DNA of 64,000 nucleotides from Anastrepha obliqua (Eukaryota; Arthropoda; Insecta; Diptera; Tephritidae). The notes beneath the pieces are model-generated. The model worked only from the letters and a program-made list of their open reading frames with translations, did no database searches and was not told where the DNA came from. Position 1 is the stretch's first letter, and every line of letters starts with the position of its first letter. This document shows, piece after piece, positions 1 through 10,744 of this stretch. The DNA lies in the NCBI RefSeq assembly GCF_027943255.1, contig NC_072893.1:95425784-95489783 (forward strand), read 5' to 3'. The translations under genes were made by a program, and so were the position numbers.

Positions 1-450
1 ATTTTTATTTCATTAATATAATTTCTTGTACAGTAATAATGTGGCGCACACAACATTGACTTGAATAGTCAGAATTCCTTCAATTTACGCGATGCTTTTT
101 GATGTTGCCTAACAGGTGGATGGCCCTGCAAATGTGTGTGTATGCATGAAAATGGAACGGTCTGCATCACCCATACACTGTTGCAAGAACAAGAAGTGTA
201 TGCCTAATATCATCAAATGGTGCACATGGGAAGATTTTTCTCCTAGAAAAAAAATATTTTCTATATCTTTTAATAATGCTTATTCGAAAAGTTAGACCCA
301 CGACTGGCCGAGTAATCCGATATATGTATTATTAAATCAAATAAAAAACATTTTCCAAATGTTCTAACTTCTTAATCGAAAAATAAATTCAAATAACTCT
401 AATTGTTTCGAAGCATTCTGACAGGAGGGGAAGAGGGAATAGCAATTTGA
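1..450. other. No feature recognised
   Basis: AT-rich sequence with no coding signal, terminal inverted repeat or RNA-gene motif that I can support. Confidence 0.5.
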
Positions 451-499
451 AAGATGGAAGATGTATGCAAGGTTCCTCCACAAGTAGGGCATACCACCT

Positions 500-850
500 T
501 GATCAAAAAGTTCCCGGAATATATTCAGAAAATTCTAAATACAAGTTTATCCCTCAAAAGTGATATTATCGCGCTCAAAGTACTCCCTACCCTATCAATT
601 GCAAGCCACTTATGCCAGCATTTGATACAGCGCCCGAAACATTTCTGGAACCCTATTCTCGGTATCTCATCAGAGCCGTTTTCAATTTTTACATTACTTC
701 CTTTGGGCTATTAAACGTTCCTCGTATTGGTTTTTTGATTTGATGAAATAGAAAAAAATCGCAGGGAGCCATATCAGGTAAATTCGATGGCTATTGGATG
801 GCATTCGTTTCGTTCCTGTCAAAAAATTCACGGATAGTGATGGCACTGTG
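500..850 (-). mobile_element. Decayed mariner transposase, C-terminal part
   Basis: Read on the minus strand, the segment gives HSAITIREFFDRNETN, then LPDMAPCDFFLF and, further on, a KCFGRC..HKWLAID stretch. These match the region around the third catalytic aspartate and the C-terminus of DD34D mariner transposases. Frameshifts and in-frame stops break it repeatedly. No terminal repeats were identified, so the limits are approximate. It is a dead fragment. Confidence 0.6.
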
Positions 851-939
851 GGATAATAATAGTCTTTAATCCCAGAAGAATCTTAAGAAAAGTGGGCTAT
901 CATGGAAGGAGTTGCTATTTCTCTAATAAAGAAGCAAAA

Positions 940-1500
940 ACGCGTTGCTTTCGCAAATGCACACATACACAAGCCTCCAGAATTTTGGAAAACTTAATTT
1001 TTTGGTTTGCACTTTTGGTATCACAGGACAAAAAATTTTAAGCAGCGCGAATAAAGCAAATTTATTACCAACAGTGGAACATGCGGGTAGAAAGGTGATG
1101 GTGTGGGGGTGTATGGCAGCTGGTGGTGTATGAAAGTTACAGTTTATTGATTTAACAATTAATAAGTTTGCTTATTTGAATATTTTGAAATAAAATTTCA
1201 AGCAAGGCAAGGCTTTCTACAAGACAATGACCCCACTCATACGGCTCATATAATAAGGCTAGTGGTTCTCTATAATGTTCCCAAGCTATTGCCAACTCCA
1301 CCACAATCGCCAGATTTAACTCCTATTGAACACTTATGGGCGCTTCTGGAAAGAAATATAAGGAAACACCACATTACAAGCAAAGAGGTCTTGAAGAAAG
1401 ATGTGATGTGGGAGAAGATGATTGTGGAAGAGAGTATCATATTGGTAAACTCTACACCCGGTAGACTTGGGGAAGTAATGAAACGTCGAAGGTAACCGAC
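940..1500 (+). mobile_element. Decayed Tc1-like transposase, C-terminal half
   Basis: The plus strand contains VMVWGCMAAGGV near 1095-1130 and PQSPDLTPIEHLWALLERNI near 1295-1355. The second block is the DD34E signature around the last catalytic glutamate of Tc1-like transposases. The two blocks lie in different frames with stops between them, so no complete product is possible. A possible right terminal repeat lies near 1640-1690, but its partner was not found. Confidence 0.65.
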
Positions 1501-1914
1501 AAGCTACTATAAACATGCATATTTGTTGAGTTTATTTACTTTTAAATTTTTATAAAATGTTAATATTTATTTATAAATGAAATAAAAAGTATTTCAAAAA
1601 CTTAACAACTTTTTTCGAACTGAATTCCAAATATCGTGGTATGTCGTATAACCATTCGGTCTTCACTTTTGGATAGCACACCTATGTACATATATAAAGG
1701 TGGTATCCTGGTGGACAATAAGCGACCGGGTAAAAGTGTACGTTAAAAATTTCGATTTCACTTAACTGATATGCTCTGATATTATAGGATTGCTCGATGT
1801 CGTCAAACATAATACGACACTACACGATATTGCATTTGAATATTAGAAATTGCTTTTTAACTTGGTTCCTTGGATCGCTATCTATATATCGTACAGAATC
1901 ATAAAGTCATTATC

Positions 1915-2160
1915 TCAATTGTTACCCTGGAGTCCGCGACTTGGGGGAGTGAAAGAATAGTGTACTGATGTTGGTTGCTGCTGTTGCTGTGCTTGCCGCC
2001 GCAAGGCACTTTTTTTTTTTGTTATTTCACGTACGTGTGGTATACACCGCAAATCATAGCCGAAAACGGAACCAGTTAAGGCAAGAGTTTCACTTAATTG
2101 AAGCCGAGTGGTCGCATTGGCAGTTTGGTGGTATGCGATGTTCCTGAAGATCTTATACAT
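1915..2160 (-). CDS. Unrecognised 81-codon open frame
   Basis: This minus-strand frame begins with ATG in a CAAAATG context and encodes a mostly hydrophilic peptide with a short QQQQQ run near its middle-to-end. I do not recognise a family. The sequence upstream (about 2160-2340) is more GC-balanced than its surroundings and could be leader sequence, so a first exon or a retro-copied gene fragment is possible. An open frame of this length can also occur by chance. Confidence that it is a gene is low. Confidence 0.2.
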   Translation of the reverse strand: MYKIFRNIAYHQTANATTRLQLSETLALTGSVFGYDLRCIPHVREITKKKSALRRQAQQQQQPTSVHYSFTPPSRGLQGNN

Positions 2161-2552
2161 TTTGAAGCGGTACTAATAGAGTTGACTAATCAAAGTTGGA
2201 CTCAATGCCAACATGGTTCATAAGCTGCAAGTGATGTTCCTGAAATGGGAAACCAAGAGGGTTTGGTCGCTGAAACAAGCACCGGTCAATCACACTTCGC
2301 ACAGCACAAAACGAACTTCGTAAATTCCACTGTCAATTAAATAGTAGCGAGATAATAAAATATAGTGCGTTATGTGTTTTTTATAAGAGCATTAGAGCTT
2401 AAAGTGATGAAATCAATGAGAATTTTTATTATAATCTAGTAAATAATTCCATGGCATTTATTTTTTAAATATGATATCCGGTATGTCCGCCGTAGGAGTT
2501 GCATGCTCCATTCGATGAGCCCTATAAAACGATTGCTAAGCGCGCCGTAGTT

Positions 2553-3512
2553 TTCATTTCATTTCATTTATTGCCCAAAATCATTTTAACATAGGAGTTT
2601 ACAAAGTTATGATAAAATTAGATTATTTAGCATTATCCTAACATACATTTTTATTTATTTACCTATTTATACAATAGGTCATCATTATTATTTGGAATGT
2701 CTTTGGCATAATTTTAAAACTTATTTATATTCTCCCAAAAAGGGCTTAAAAAGGAGATAACGTATATTAAACTTCTATAATTTATTTGGCTATAAATTGA
2801 TCAATGTTATAAACTAAATTTTCATCGTTGAAGTTGTAAGTATTGTATCGCCTATGATAATATATTGCTTTACTATTTTTATGTAACATGTTATTATTTT
2901 TTAGTATTTTTAAATATATTGGTGATAAATGTTTTTCTGTTAGAGGTAATGATATTTCCCTTGCCTTTGACAGATATTTGTTTATCAGTTCATTTTCTAT
3001 GAATGTCAGTTTATCAACAAATCTTACTGACGATTTCATTAAGAAAAAGTCTATGCGTGATATTTTACATTTTTAGAAACTCTTTTCCAAAAAGTACCAC
3101 TTCTGTAAGGTTGGCGGTTAAGACCGCTACAAATTCTTAAAACATATAGTTCAAATCGTCTAAGTCTCTCCATTTGGCTCGACGAAATGTTGAACCATAT
3201 CGGATGAGCATAAGATATGGGTCTAATTATTTGTTTGTAAATATTTATTTTAATACAGTTCGATAGTCCACCCTGCCTTCTTAATAAATTACAATAGCTA
3301 AAGAACATTTTTTTTGCTGTTGTTAAAATCAAATCTATATGTCTTACAAAGGTGAATTTGCTATCCAAAATTATGCCCAAGTATTTGATTTGTTCTTTGT
3401 ATTTTATGTTGAATCCATTTATTTTAATTTGAGGCTCATATTTACGAGCATTTGGATATAAGTTCTTACGTATTCCTTTAACAATAGTTCCGTAGTTGGA
3501 ACCAAATGTCAT
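2553..3512 (-). mobile_element. Jockey-type LINE, 3' portion
   Basis: Minus-strand frames at 3051-3512 and 2782-3039 resemble the region downstream of the reverse-transcriptase core in Jockey-type LINEs. Visible motifs are YLGIILDSKFTF, a LYK-like IYKQIIRPISYAHPIW block, and a basic C-terminal region. The frames are offset, so at least one indel separates them. The 3' side ends near 2553 in AAATG-rich repeats typical of LINE tails. The catalytic RT motifs and endonuclease are absent, so this is a 5'-truncated inactive copy. Confidence 0.65.
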
Positions 3513-3514
3513 TA

Positions 3515-3720
3515 TAGCTGATTAATTTTTGGAAACATAAATTCAGTCAGCATGGCTCGATAGCGACCGCCATTCACCGTAATGGCAGCTCCTTCCTCAT
3601 TTCAAAATAAATAAGGACCGGTAATGCAGCCAGAGCCGTGAACTTTATTTTTATTTTTTTCGAAGTAAATTTAAACAATTTGGAGCGATGTTCTGGCGTT
3701 AAACGATTCATGATGACTTG
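3515..3720 (-). mobile_element. DD41D mariner remnant
   Basis: The minus strand encodes a short NEEGAAITVNGGRYRAML stretch followed by EFMFPKI. This corresponds to the region before the second catalytic aspartate in DD41D mariners; compare VTVTGDRYLKMLKEFFYPEL in the better-preserved element at 61956-63269. Nothing else of the element is recognisable here. Confidence 0.5.
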
Positions 3721-3888
3721 TCAATCCTTACTCATGAAGCTTAAAAACACACAATGTATAAGAGATGTTAAGGTTATTTCATTAAATGTGCATATACACC
3801 AATGTATATATCAGGTCAGTCCATAAGTTCGTGCGTTTCTTAAAGGTGATTTAAAATTATTAAAAAAGATGTTTAAAGTATTTATTAA

Positions 3889-4061
3889 CCCTTTACTGCA
3901 TGATTTAATTAAGCGTTAAAAAAAATTGTTTCTCGGTGGAAACAGTTTTATTTAATTATGAATAAGGAATATTAAAAGAAATATAATGAAAAGTATTTTT
4001 TTTGGCCAAAAGTGCTCACTTCCAGTATAGTACCATATATGGGCTCATATGCGGTAAAGGG
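3889..4061. mobile_element. 173-bp MITE at a TTAA site
   Basis: The ends are CCCTTTACTGCATGA and, in reverse complement, CCCTTTACCGCAT. Both are flanked by TTAA (3885-3888 and 4062-4065). The TTAA duplication and CCC start are typical of piggyBac-group elements, but no coding sequence is present. It interrupts the 3' end of the mariner at 3811-8424, so it is younger than that element. Confidence 0.7.
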
Positions 4062-4687
4062 TTAATCAATAATATATTTTCCTTCATTATTTATAATGTC
4101 TTCCCAACGTTTAACCAAATTTTTAATTCCCTGCTCAAAAAATGGTTTGTCCTAGGAGCCAAAATGCGCTTCGATATCCCTTTTTATAGCTTCTTTTGAG
4201 GAGTAGTTCTTGTTACTCATATGGGATTGAAGTCCACGGAAAAGGTGATAATCACAAGGTGCAATATCCGGAGAGTATGTGGATCCCATCCGAGCTCGTT
4301 CAGCTTGCCTAATGTTTGCCTTGCGGTATGAGGTCTTGCGTTGTCGTGGTGAAACAAAACTTTGCGTCTATTCACTAAAGACAGTCGATTTTTGTTAAGT
4401 GCCTCATTCAGTTTGATAGCTGATGGGAATAATAATCAGCAGTTATCGTCTGGTTTGGTTCCAGAAGTTCATAATAAACAATACCGGCCATATCCCACCA
4501 AATAGACAGGCGAATCTTCTTGGGGTGAAGGCCATCTCTAGGGGTCGGTTCTGGTGTTTCATCTTTATCTAAACATTGGCGTTTGCGAACAGGATTATTG
4601 TAAAGGACCTATTTTTTATCACCAGTAACGATACGGTGCAAAAAACTTTCATTTTCAAGCCACTGCAGCAGCTGAGAACACACATTC

Positions 4688-6206
4688 GCATGGTTTCCGT
4701 AGAGTGCACAGCACCACCACGGCACTCACCGTCATAAACACTCAGGTAAACCGCGGCCTCAACCAAAACTGCCCCTGCGAGAGGACTGTCCTAGTACCGT
4801 TGGATCTAAAAAAGGCTTTCGACACAGTCAGCTACGCCACGCTACTAGATGACATTTTACAGTCGACACTCCCGCTAGGGCTGAAGAGGTGGACCGCGAA
4901 CTACCTGAGTGGTCGTCATTCGTCGGTGATATTCCGAGAACAAACATCTAAACAGAGGAAAATAAAGCAAGGCGTACCGCAGGGTGGTGTCCTTTCACCC
5001 TTGCTTTTCAACTTCTATGTCTCCAAACTCCCCCAGCCACCAGAGGGAGTCTCCCTGGTCTCATACGCCGACGAATGCACGATAATGGCGTTGTGCAATG
5101 ATATTGATAGCCTATGCTCCAAGGTAAACGACTACCTCGCCAGCCTTTCTCGATTCTTCACTGCGAGGAGTTTACAACTCTCCCCACTAAATCCACGGCG
5201 GCCCTTTTCACCACCTGGGCAAAGGATGTCAAGCTACAACTCAAAGTGAAAGTCGATGATACACCAATTCCGACGGTTAACAACCCCAAAATTTTGGGAG
5301 TTACCTTTGACAGCTTGCTCTCCTTCTCAGCGCATACAACCGCTATTGCAACTAAAGTACAGAATCGCAACAAGGTTCTCAAGTCGCTCGCCGGCAGCAG
5401 TTAGGGCACAGGCAAGGAAATGTTGCTGTCGACTTTTAAAGCAATAGGCCGACCGGTTCTAAACTATGCTGCGCCTGTCTGGTCGCCTGGAACCAGTGAT
5501 TCGCAGTGGACGAAGCTTCGGACCTGCCAAAACACTGCTTTAAGGACCGTGACAGGATGTCTTTTGATATCACCAATACAACACCTACATGATGAGGCCC
5601 TTATGCTGCCTGTTAAGGAGCATAACAAATTACTCAGTAAGCAGTTTCTGCTAGGGTGTTACCGCAGACCTCGCCCATGCAGACACCTGCTCGAGCCTGA
5701 GCCACCTCCCAGGCACATCAGGAGGCATTTTCTCAACTACGCGGACGAGATCTCAGACGAAACAAACAGACAGTTACTGGATCGGACAGTGTACAGACAG
5801 GCCATAAACGACATTCATCGGGAGACTCTCACCACCTTCTTAACCTCCCGACCCCCGAATGCCGTTATCGGAGTCCAACCACCACAAATCGCAGACGAAG
5901 AGTTCCAACTTCCCCGAGAGTCCCGCGTGACCTTGGCACAATTACGTTCTGGATATTGTAGCAGATAAAACTCCTACCTATCCAGAATCGACCCCGACAT
6001 ACTAAACATATGTCCAGCATATGAAGGCACCCCGCACGACACTAACCACCTTTTCACATGCCCATTCAATCCACTCATCTAACACCCCTCTCCCTCAGGA
6101 CCCAACCGGTCGAAACAGTTAGTTTCCTGGGCCTACCGTTAGATGAACTAGACGTAGACGACCGGTGATTACGATACACTGGCAGGGCAAACGTACTGCT
6201 ACAACA
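4688..6206 (+). mobile_element. 5'-truncated Jockey-type LINE (copy A)
   Basis: Reverse-transcriptase frames at 4704-5249, 5114-5404 and 5420-5968 together cover the RT core to the C-terminus. Motifs seen are DLKKAFDTVSYATLLDDI, GVPQGGVLSPLLFNFY and SYADECTIMA. The catalytic YADD box reads YADE here. A C..C-H-C knuckle-like segment with HTNH-like spacing follows near 6000-6060. The element ends in ACTGCTACAACAACA. ACACATTC flanks both ends (4680-4687, 6207-6214) as a target-site duplication. It splits the mariner transposase between its DNA-binding and catalytic halves. Frameshifts and truncation make it non-autonomous. Confidence 0.85.
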
Positions 6207-6677
6207 ACACATTCACTCTCTGCTGAAGGTTGGCGACGGAAAGTCTATGCGGAACCCATTTTCCCAGCTTTGAAACTTTTCCCAACTGAACCAGGTGCCT
6301 GTGAACTGTTCCATGCGCTGAATTTATCCTCTGAGCTATCATATCGACTGTCAAATTTGGCTCAGATTCCACGAGTTCGGGCAAAGCGTCGGAGTTAAAG
6401 ACTTCAGGATGACCAGCGCGCGGGGCATCCTCCTCGTCGCAGCTCCCACTTCGGAATTTTGAAAACCACTTTTGCGTAGTCCTTACACTCACGGTATCCT
6501 CTCCGTGAACAGTGTTTATTTCTGCAACAGCAGTTGTTGCATTTTTACCACTTTTATAAAAAAATACAAAATATGCCTCTTATACGCGTTTGAAGATTTC
6601 ATTTTATTTTTTAACAACACGTGCTTCTATCCGCGATTAAAATCACTTGCTGAATGCACAATATATCAAAGAAAATA

Positions 6678-8321
6678 CAGTGTTGGAAAAAATAATAGAA
6701 ACGATGTGAATTTTTCTTTCTTTTGGGTATATTTCTTGCAAAATAATTTGTGCTGTTGAAGTTCATATCTTTTTATAAAGAAACAGTTTTAGGTATATAT
6801 AAAAATAGAGGTACTCAACTCTTGCTACATTTTTGTAAAAAAGAAATCATGAAGTTCATTTTATTGTCCTTTGAAAAAATAATAGAAACGACATCCTTAA
6901 AGCTAATAAACATAAGTATTTTTCTTTAAGATAATTAAACAAAACTTTTAAAATTGTAAACAAATTGATATTTGGTTGTTGCACCCTGGGCTTTAATGAC
7001 TGCGGTGCAACGCCGGCTCATTGAGTCCACTAACTTGGCACAAACTGATGGGTTTATACTAAACCATTCTGCCTGGACTTTTTCCCACAAATCTGCTTTA
7101 TATTTTGCCTTATAGGCGGCAATTCTCTTCTTCAGAATGCCCCAAAGGTTCTCTATTGGATTCAAGTCCGGGAATTGTGAAGGCCATTCTACTAACTTTA
7201 CATTGTTATCCTGGAACCATTTCTTCGCCAGTTTAGAGGAGTGTTTTGGGTCGTTATCTTGTGGAAACTCCCAAGTCAATGGCATTTCTTCTTTGGCATA
7301 TGGAAGCATAACATTATTTAAAATATTTACGTAGTCCGCAGCGCACATCTTATCTTTAATCCAGAATAAAGGACCAACACCTGCCGACGAAAAACATCCC
7401 CAAAGTGGTATATTACCACCTCCATGCTTCACGGTCTTCAACGTGTGCTTTGGATCGTATGCAGAGTTTTTAGGTCGTCTTACATGTATCTTGCCATCAG
7501 ACCCAAACAAATTAATCTTTGTTTCATCTGACCATAATACGTTTTTCCAATTTGCACGCAGTAGATGTTTCTTTGCAAACGATAATCTGCAGGTTATGTT
7601 TTTTCTGCTAAGGTATGGTACTTTTCTTGCACTATAGGCCTTTAATCCCCCAGATATTAATCTATTTCGGATTCTTCGACTGCTTACTGGCGCTTGTAAA
7701 ACATTTTTCAATTCTTTTGAGGATAAAAATGGTTTTTTTTCGATTCTCGTATAAGCAGTTGGTCAAACTTCTTTGATGTTGCGCGCTTTCGTCCTCGTTT
7801 TTCCTCTGTAATTTTAAAATTAATCGCAGAAAACTCCTTTTTTCTGAGCATTTCATTAAATCGGCAATCCGTGACATAGAAAGGCCATCACTTTTTAGTT
7901 TTTTAATAATTTCTCTTTCATTAACAGTACAGTGTTTACCACGTCCCATTCTGAATGCAATATTCATAAGATAAGAAATATTTTATGAACAAGTAAATAA
8001 TAAATATAATTTTTACATACTTTTCCAACAAAATATCAAACAGTTTAAAAATAACAGTATATTATTAATTTTAACTGTAGCTATTCAAATTTTTCCGAAA
8101 CGTTTCTATTTTTTTTTCAACTAAAACACGTGGTTCTGCACCAAAAAGAATACTGAGCCTAAATATTTGCGATTATGCACATAAAAACAAGACAAAATAA
8201 AGTACCGTTATCAAACAGTATTACACGGTGTGTATCTGCATAAATAGGTACATACTTTCGAACTAAAAATTTTATATGAAATATGGAGTGATTGTCGTTT
8301 CTATTATTTTTTCCAACACTG
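6678..8321 (-). mobile_element. Full-length but mutated Tc1-like element (DD34E)
   Basis: Identical 27-bp terminal repeats beginning CAGTGTTGGAAAAAATAATA lie at both ends with TA duplications (6676-6677, 8322-8323). A related internal copy of the repeat lies near 6872-6897 and another near 8100-8125, giving the IR/DR layout in which the transposase binds two sites per end. The minus-strand transposase is in two frames: an N-terminal paired-like helix-turn-helix (7662-7967, GRGKHCTVNEREIIKKL) and the catalytic part (6935-7711). The catalytic residues are visible in WSDETKINLFG, PQDNDPKHSS and FPDLNPIENLWG, giving DD34E spacing. The frame change between the halves disables it. It sits inside the mariner at 3811-8424. 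Confidence 0.88.
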
Positions 8322-8716
8322 TATAAATAGCTCCGTTATATTCCGCGAATAATTTTTTGTATGCAAAAATCGGACAAAAGTGAAATTATGGGTAAAATAC
8401 GCACGAACTTATGGACTGACCTGATACGTACATCCGGTGTAACTTAAAAACAAAAACTAATTTAAAAATAGCAGTGTAATATAATTTTATTTGGTTTCAT
8501 ACGAAAACGGCACACATACCAACTTTTTAGCTTTTGCACACATGCTTTAATATAAACAAAGGATTAGAAGTATCTATTATAAATGAATCTATAGTATTGC
8601 ATTCTGTGCTGTGTATAGACTTCCGTATTATAAAATATGAATATAATACATATAACAATGGTGGTGTACTGCGGATAAACCAAACTTCTTGTTTCTGATT
8701 GACCAACCGAGTCACT

Positions 8717-9115
8717 TTATTGCTTGGTATCATACGTCATGACTACACCGATAACTAACGCGAGTACCGTGAACCCTTGTGCAGCAATGCGGGTTCGCAT
8801 CATTATTTGAGACATACGGCGATTCCCGGTGCGAAAGTTATACAGCCCATAGGTTAACGCGCCGGCGGTAGTCAAACAACCTAAGAGAATTGAAATGAAA
8901 TTTGTAAAACATACAAATATGTAGTTCACTTATATAATTTATTCTTTGGTACAATAGAAGTAGTCCCAACACATACCAATCGGCACAGCCGGGTTTTCTT
9001 TTATTTTGCGTATCATTTTCTCTTTGGTCGTTTCGGCCTGGAATGAGCCGAAATCACGACGCAGCTGAATCCAGTCTAATTCTTCATCTGGAAGGGCAAC
9101 TTCCTCTTTTCCCAT
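8717..9115 (-). CDS. HIGD2A: HIG1 domain family member 2A (respiratory-chain assembly factor)
   Basis: Two exons, 9115-8977 and 8880-8717, join across a 96-nt intron (donor GTATGT, acceptor TTAG) inside a glycine codon to give exactly 100 residues; human HIGD2A has 106. The N-terminal part is hydrophilic (DEELDWIQLRRD). The HIG1 domain follows: NPAVPIGCLTTAGALTYGL, then RTRIAAQGFTVLALVIGV, forming two short membrane segments linked by a polar loop containing NRRMSQIMM. HIGD2A proteins sit in the inner mitochondrial membrane and support assembly of cytochrome c oxidase and supercomplexes. The ATG at 9115 is the only reasonable start and precedes the conserved part directly. No damage is visible, and it is probably an active single-copy gene. 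The alternative is another HIG1 paralogue, but the CLTTAGALTYGL and IAAQGFT blocks favour 2A. Confidence 0.93.
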
Positions 9116-9884
9116 ATTTAATTTAGTAATTATAGATTTTAGCCTTGGCTTTAATGCTCACACTTTCTTCAATATTTCACAACAAAATACGTATAAACTT
9201 TTCGTAGCTTCTAACTACATAACAAACAAATATACGTACTTATGTAAATCATATGTTCACAGGCAAAAACATATGTATGTGAAGAAAACAAAACAGCACT
9301 GCAAAAACTGTCATGTTGAGCATTTTGAACTGTTTTGAATACAGTTTATGAAATTTCATACTGGAGAAGCCAGTTTTTCTAGTAAGAAATTATCGCTAGC
9401 GGCGTTAAAAAAAATAAGCATAAGTAAATTGTCACGGTTTAGAGAATTTAAAAGGAAGCGCAAAAAATTATTGCGTTAGTAAACTAGCTAATGCTGTTAT
9501 CTTTCTCGCAATAATGCTGAATTGATTCATTGCTGCGCCAAAACTGTCATATTTTCGTTTTCTTTTCTCACACTGTTATACCTTGACCGAGGCGATCAAG
9601 GTGATGACAATCGAGCAACAACATTTTTTAAATTAGAAATGTCAAGAAAAAGAGAATAAAAGAATGGAACGAATAACAAATAGATGAAATTCGTTTGTCG
9701 CGCATTCACAACACAACAACAACTTACCGTTATTCCGTTTTGCTGTCATTTCTAAATTAAAGGAGAAATGAAGAAGAAGAAATCAACTAGTCTAATCACA
9801 ACATTTTCTATAAATACGCCTTGCCTCTGACCAAGGTGAATGTCGCATTGGTATACCAAGGCCAATTGAATATCTAAGGTGACG
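9116..9884. other. Upstream region of the HIGD2A gene
   Basis: This should hold the minus-strand promoter and leader of HIGD2A. No TATA box is evident. Related sequence containing ATTTCTAAATTA-like runs appears near 9632-9650 and again, inverted, near 9748-9765, suggesting a small decayed inverted-repeat element. No further gene was found. Confidence 0.4.
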
Positions 9885-10100
9885 CCATTAAAAAAAGTTA
9901 CTTTATTTTTCGCGATTTTGACAAGACTGACGTCAGCTCCCTTCGCAATACAAAACAAACGAACAAACCAAACAAAAGATGGAAAAAATTACATGTTTGT
10001 GAAAATTCAGTGAATAGCTTGATAGTTTTGTGATTTGCGAGTCTTAAACTAAACAAACTAATGAAAACGAAGTGCCGTGAGTTAAATTGTAAAATCACAA
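9885..10100 (-). repeat. Dispersed repeat, copy 1
   Basis: The reverse complement of this stretch matches 30600-30795 over about 200 bp. Shared blocks include CATTCACTGAATTTTC, TGTTTTGTATTGCAAAGGGA-like sequence and GACGTCAG. No terminal repeats or coding content were recognised, so its class is unknown. Confidence 0.6.
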
Positions 10101-10336
10101 ATTAATGTAAAGTCTCCAAATGCAGTTTGTTTACGTTTTTATGTGGAAGACGCCGTGACAGGAAAGAATATGTGTATGTATATTCTTATGTTTGGTTGTT
10201 TTCGTTGCTTTCGCTTACTCTTCTTCTTCACAAACAAGTAATTCTCCTTCCTTTTGCTTGTTTATTCATGGGCTTTTACAACACGGGGAATTCGGAAGGC
10301 GTAATCTCTTTCTTTATCATTCTTGGGTAACTCGTA

Positions 10337-10541
10337 TAGCTCCTGGTGACGCTCAAGCATGTATGTCCAGCAGGCTTATATGTGTGCGTGTCGGGTGACA
10401 CTCGTACTTGCTTCGTGTCATACATACTTGTTGTCGGCTTTTGCATGATGAAAATCAAAAATTTTAGATATTAGCGTCATGCACCCGACACGCACACATA
10501 TAAGCTGCAGGATATGCATCCTTGAGCGTCACCAGGAGCTA
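10337..10541. mobile_element. 205-bp palindromic MITE, copy 1
   Basis: The two arms are near-complementary from the ends inward. The outer 20 bp starts TAGCTCCTGGTGACGCTCAA, and the inner arms contain TATATGTGTGCGTGTCGGGTG-type sequence. GTA flanks both ends (10334-10336, 10542-10544), a possible 3-bp target duplication. The unpaired centre (GTTGTCGGCTTTTG, AAAATCAAAAATTTT) recurs in opposite orientation near 41330-41425. It has no coding capacity, and its superfamily is undetermined. Confidence 0.7.
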
Positions 10542-10744
10542 GTATCTTCTTGGGAGTTCTGCCTACCCAAGGCGAATCCATGTTTTCATTTTGGTATGTC
10601 ATTCTCTCGGTATTGTTGCCAGTTAGTTCGCGAAGTTTATCGGTTCGTTACACTGCCCTCCGTTTAAGTCTGATCGCCTGATCGTTAGTCATTAAGTCAT
10701 TTGACCCAAATGAAGCCAATCTTTCAAGATGCACTATTTGACCA

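Larger units (their letters stand above)
3811..8424 (-). mobile_element. Mariner element split by three later insertions
   Basis: Perfect 26-bp terminal inverted repeats beginning TCAGGTCAGTCCATAAGTTC face inward from 3811 and 8424, each flanked by the TA duplication (3809-3810, 8425-8426). The transposase runs on the minus strand. Its helix-turn-helix half lies at about 6190-6490 (TTQKWFSKFRSG, GKWVPHRLS). The catalytic half lies at 4066-4690 and includes LHHDNARPHTA-type sequence around the second aspartate. Three insertions divide it: 3889-4061, 4688-6206 and 6678-8321. Without them and their duplications 1,264 bp remain, a normal full-length mariner. A stop follows VTGDKK and frameshifts are present, so the copy is inactive. 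Confidence 0.85.
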
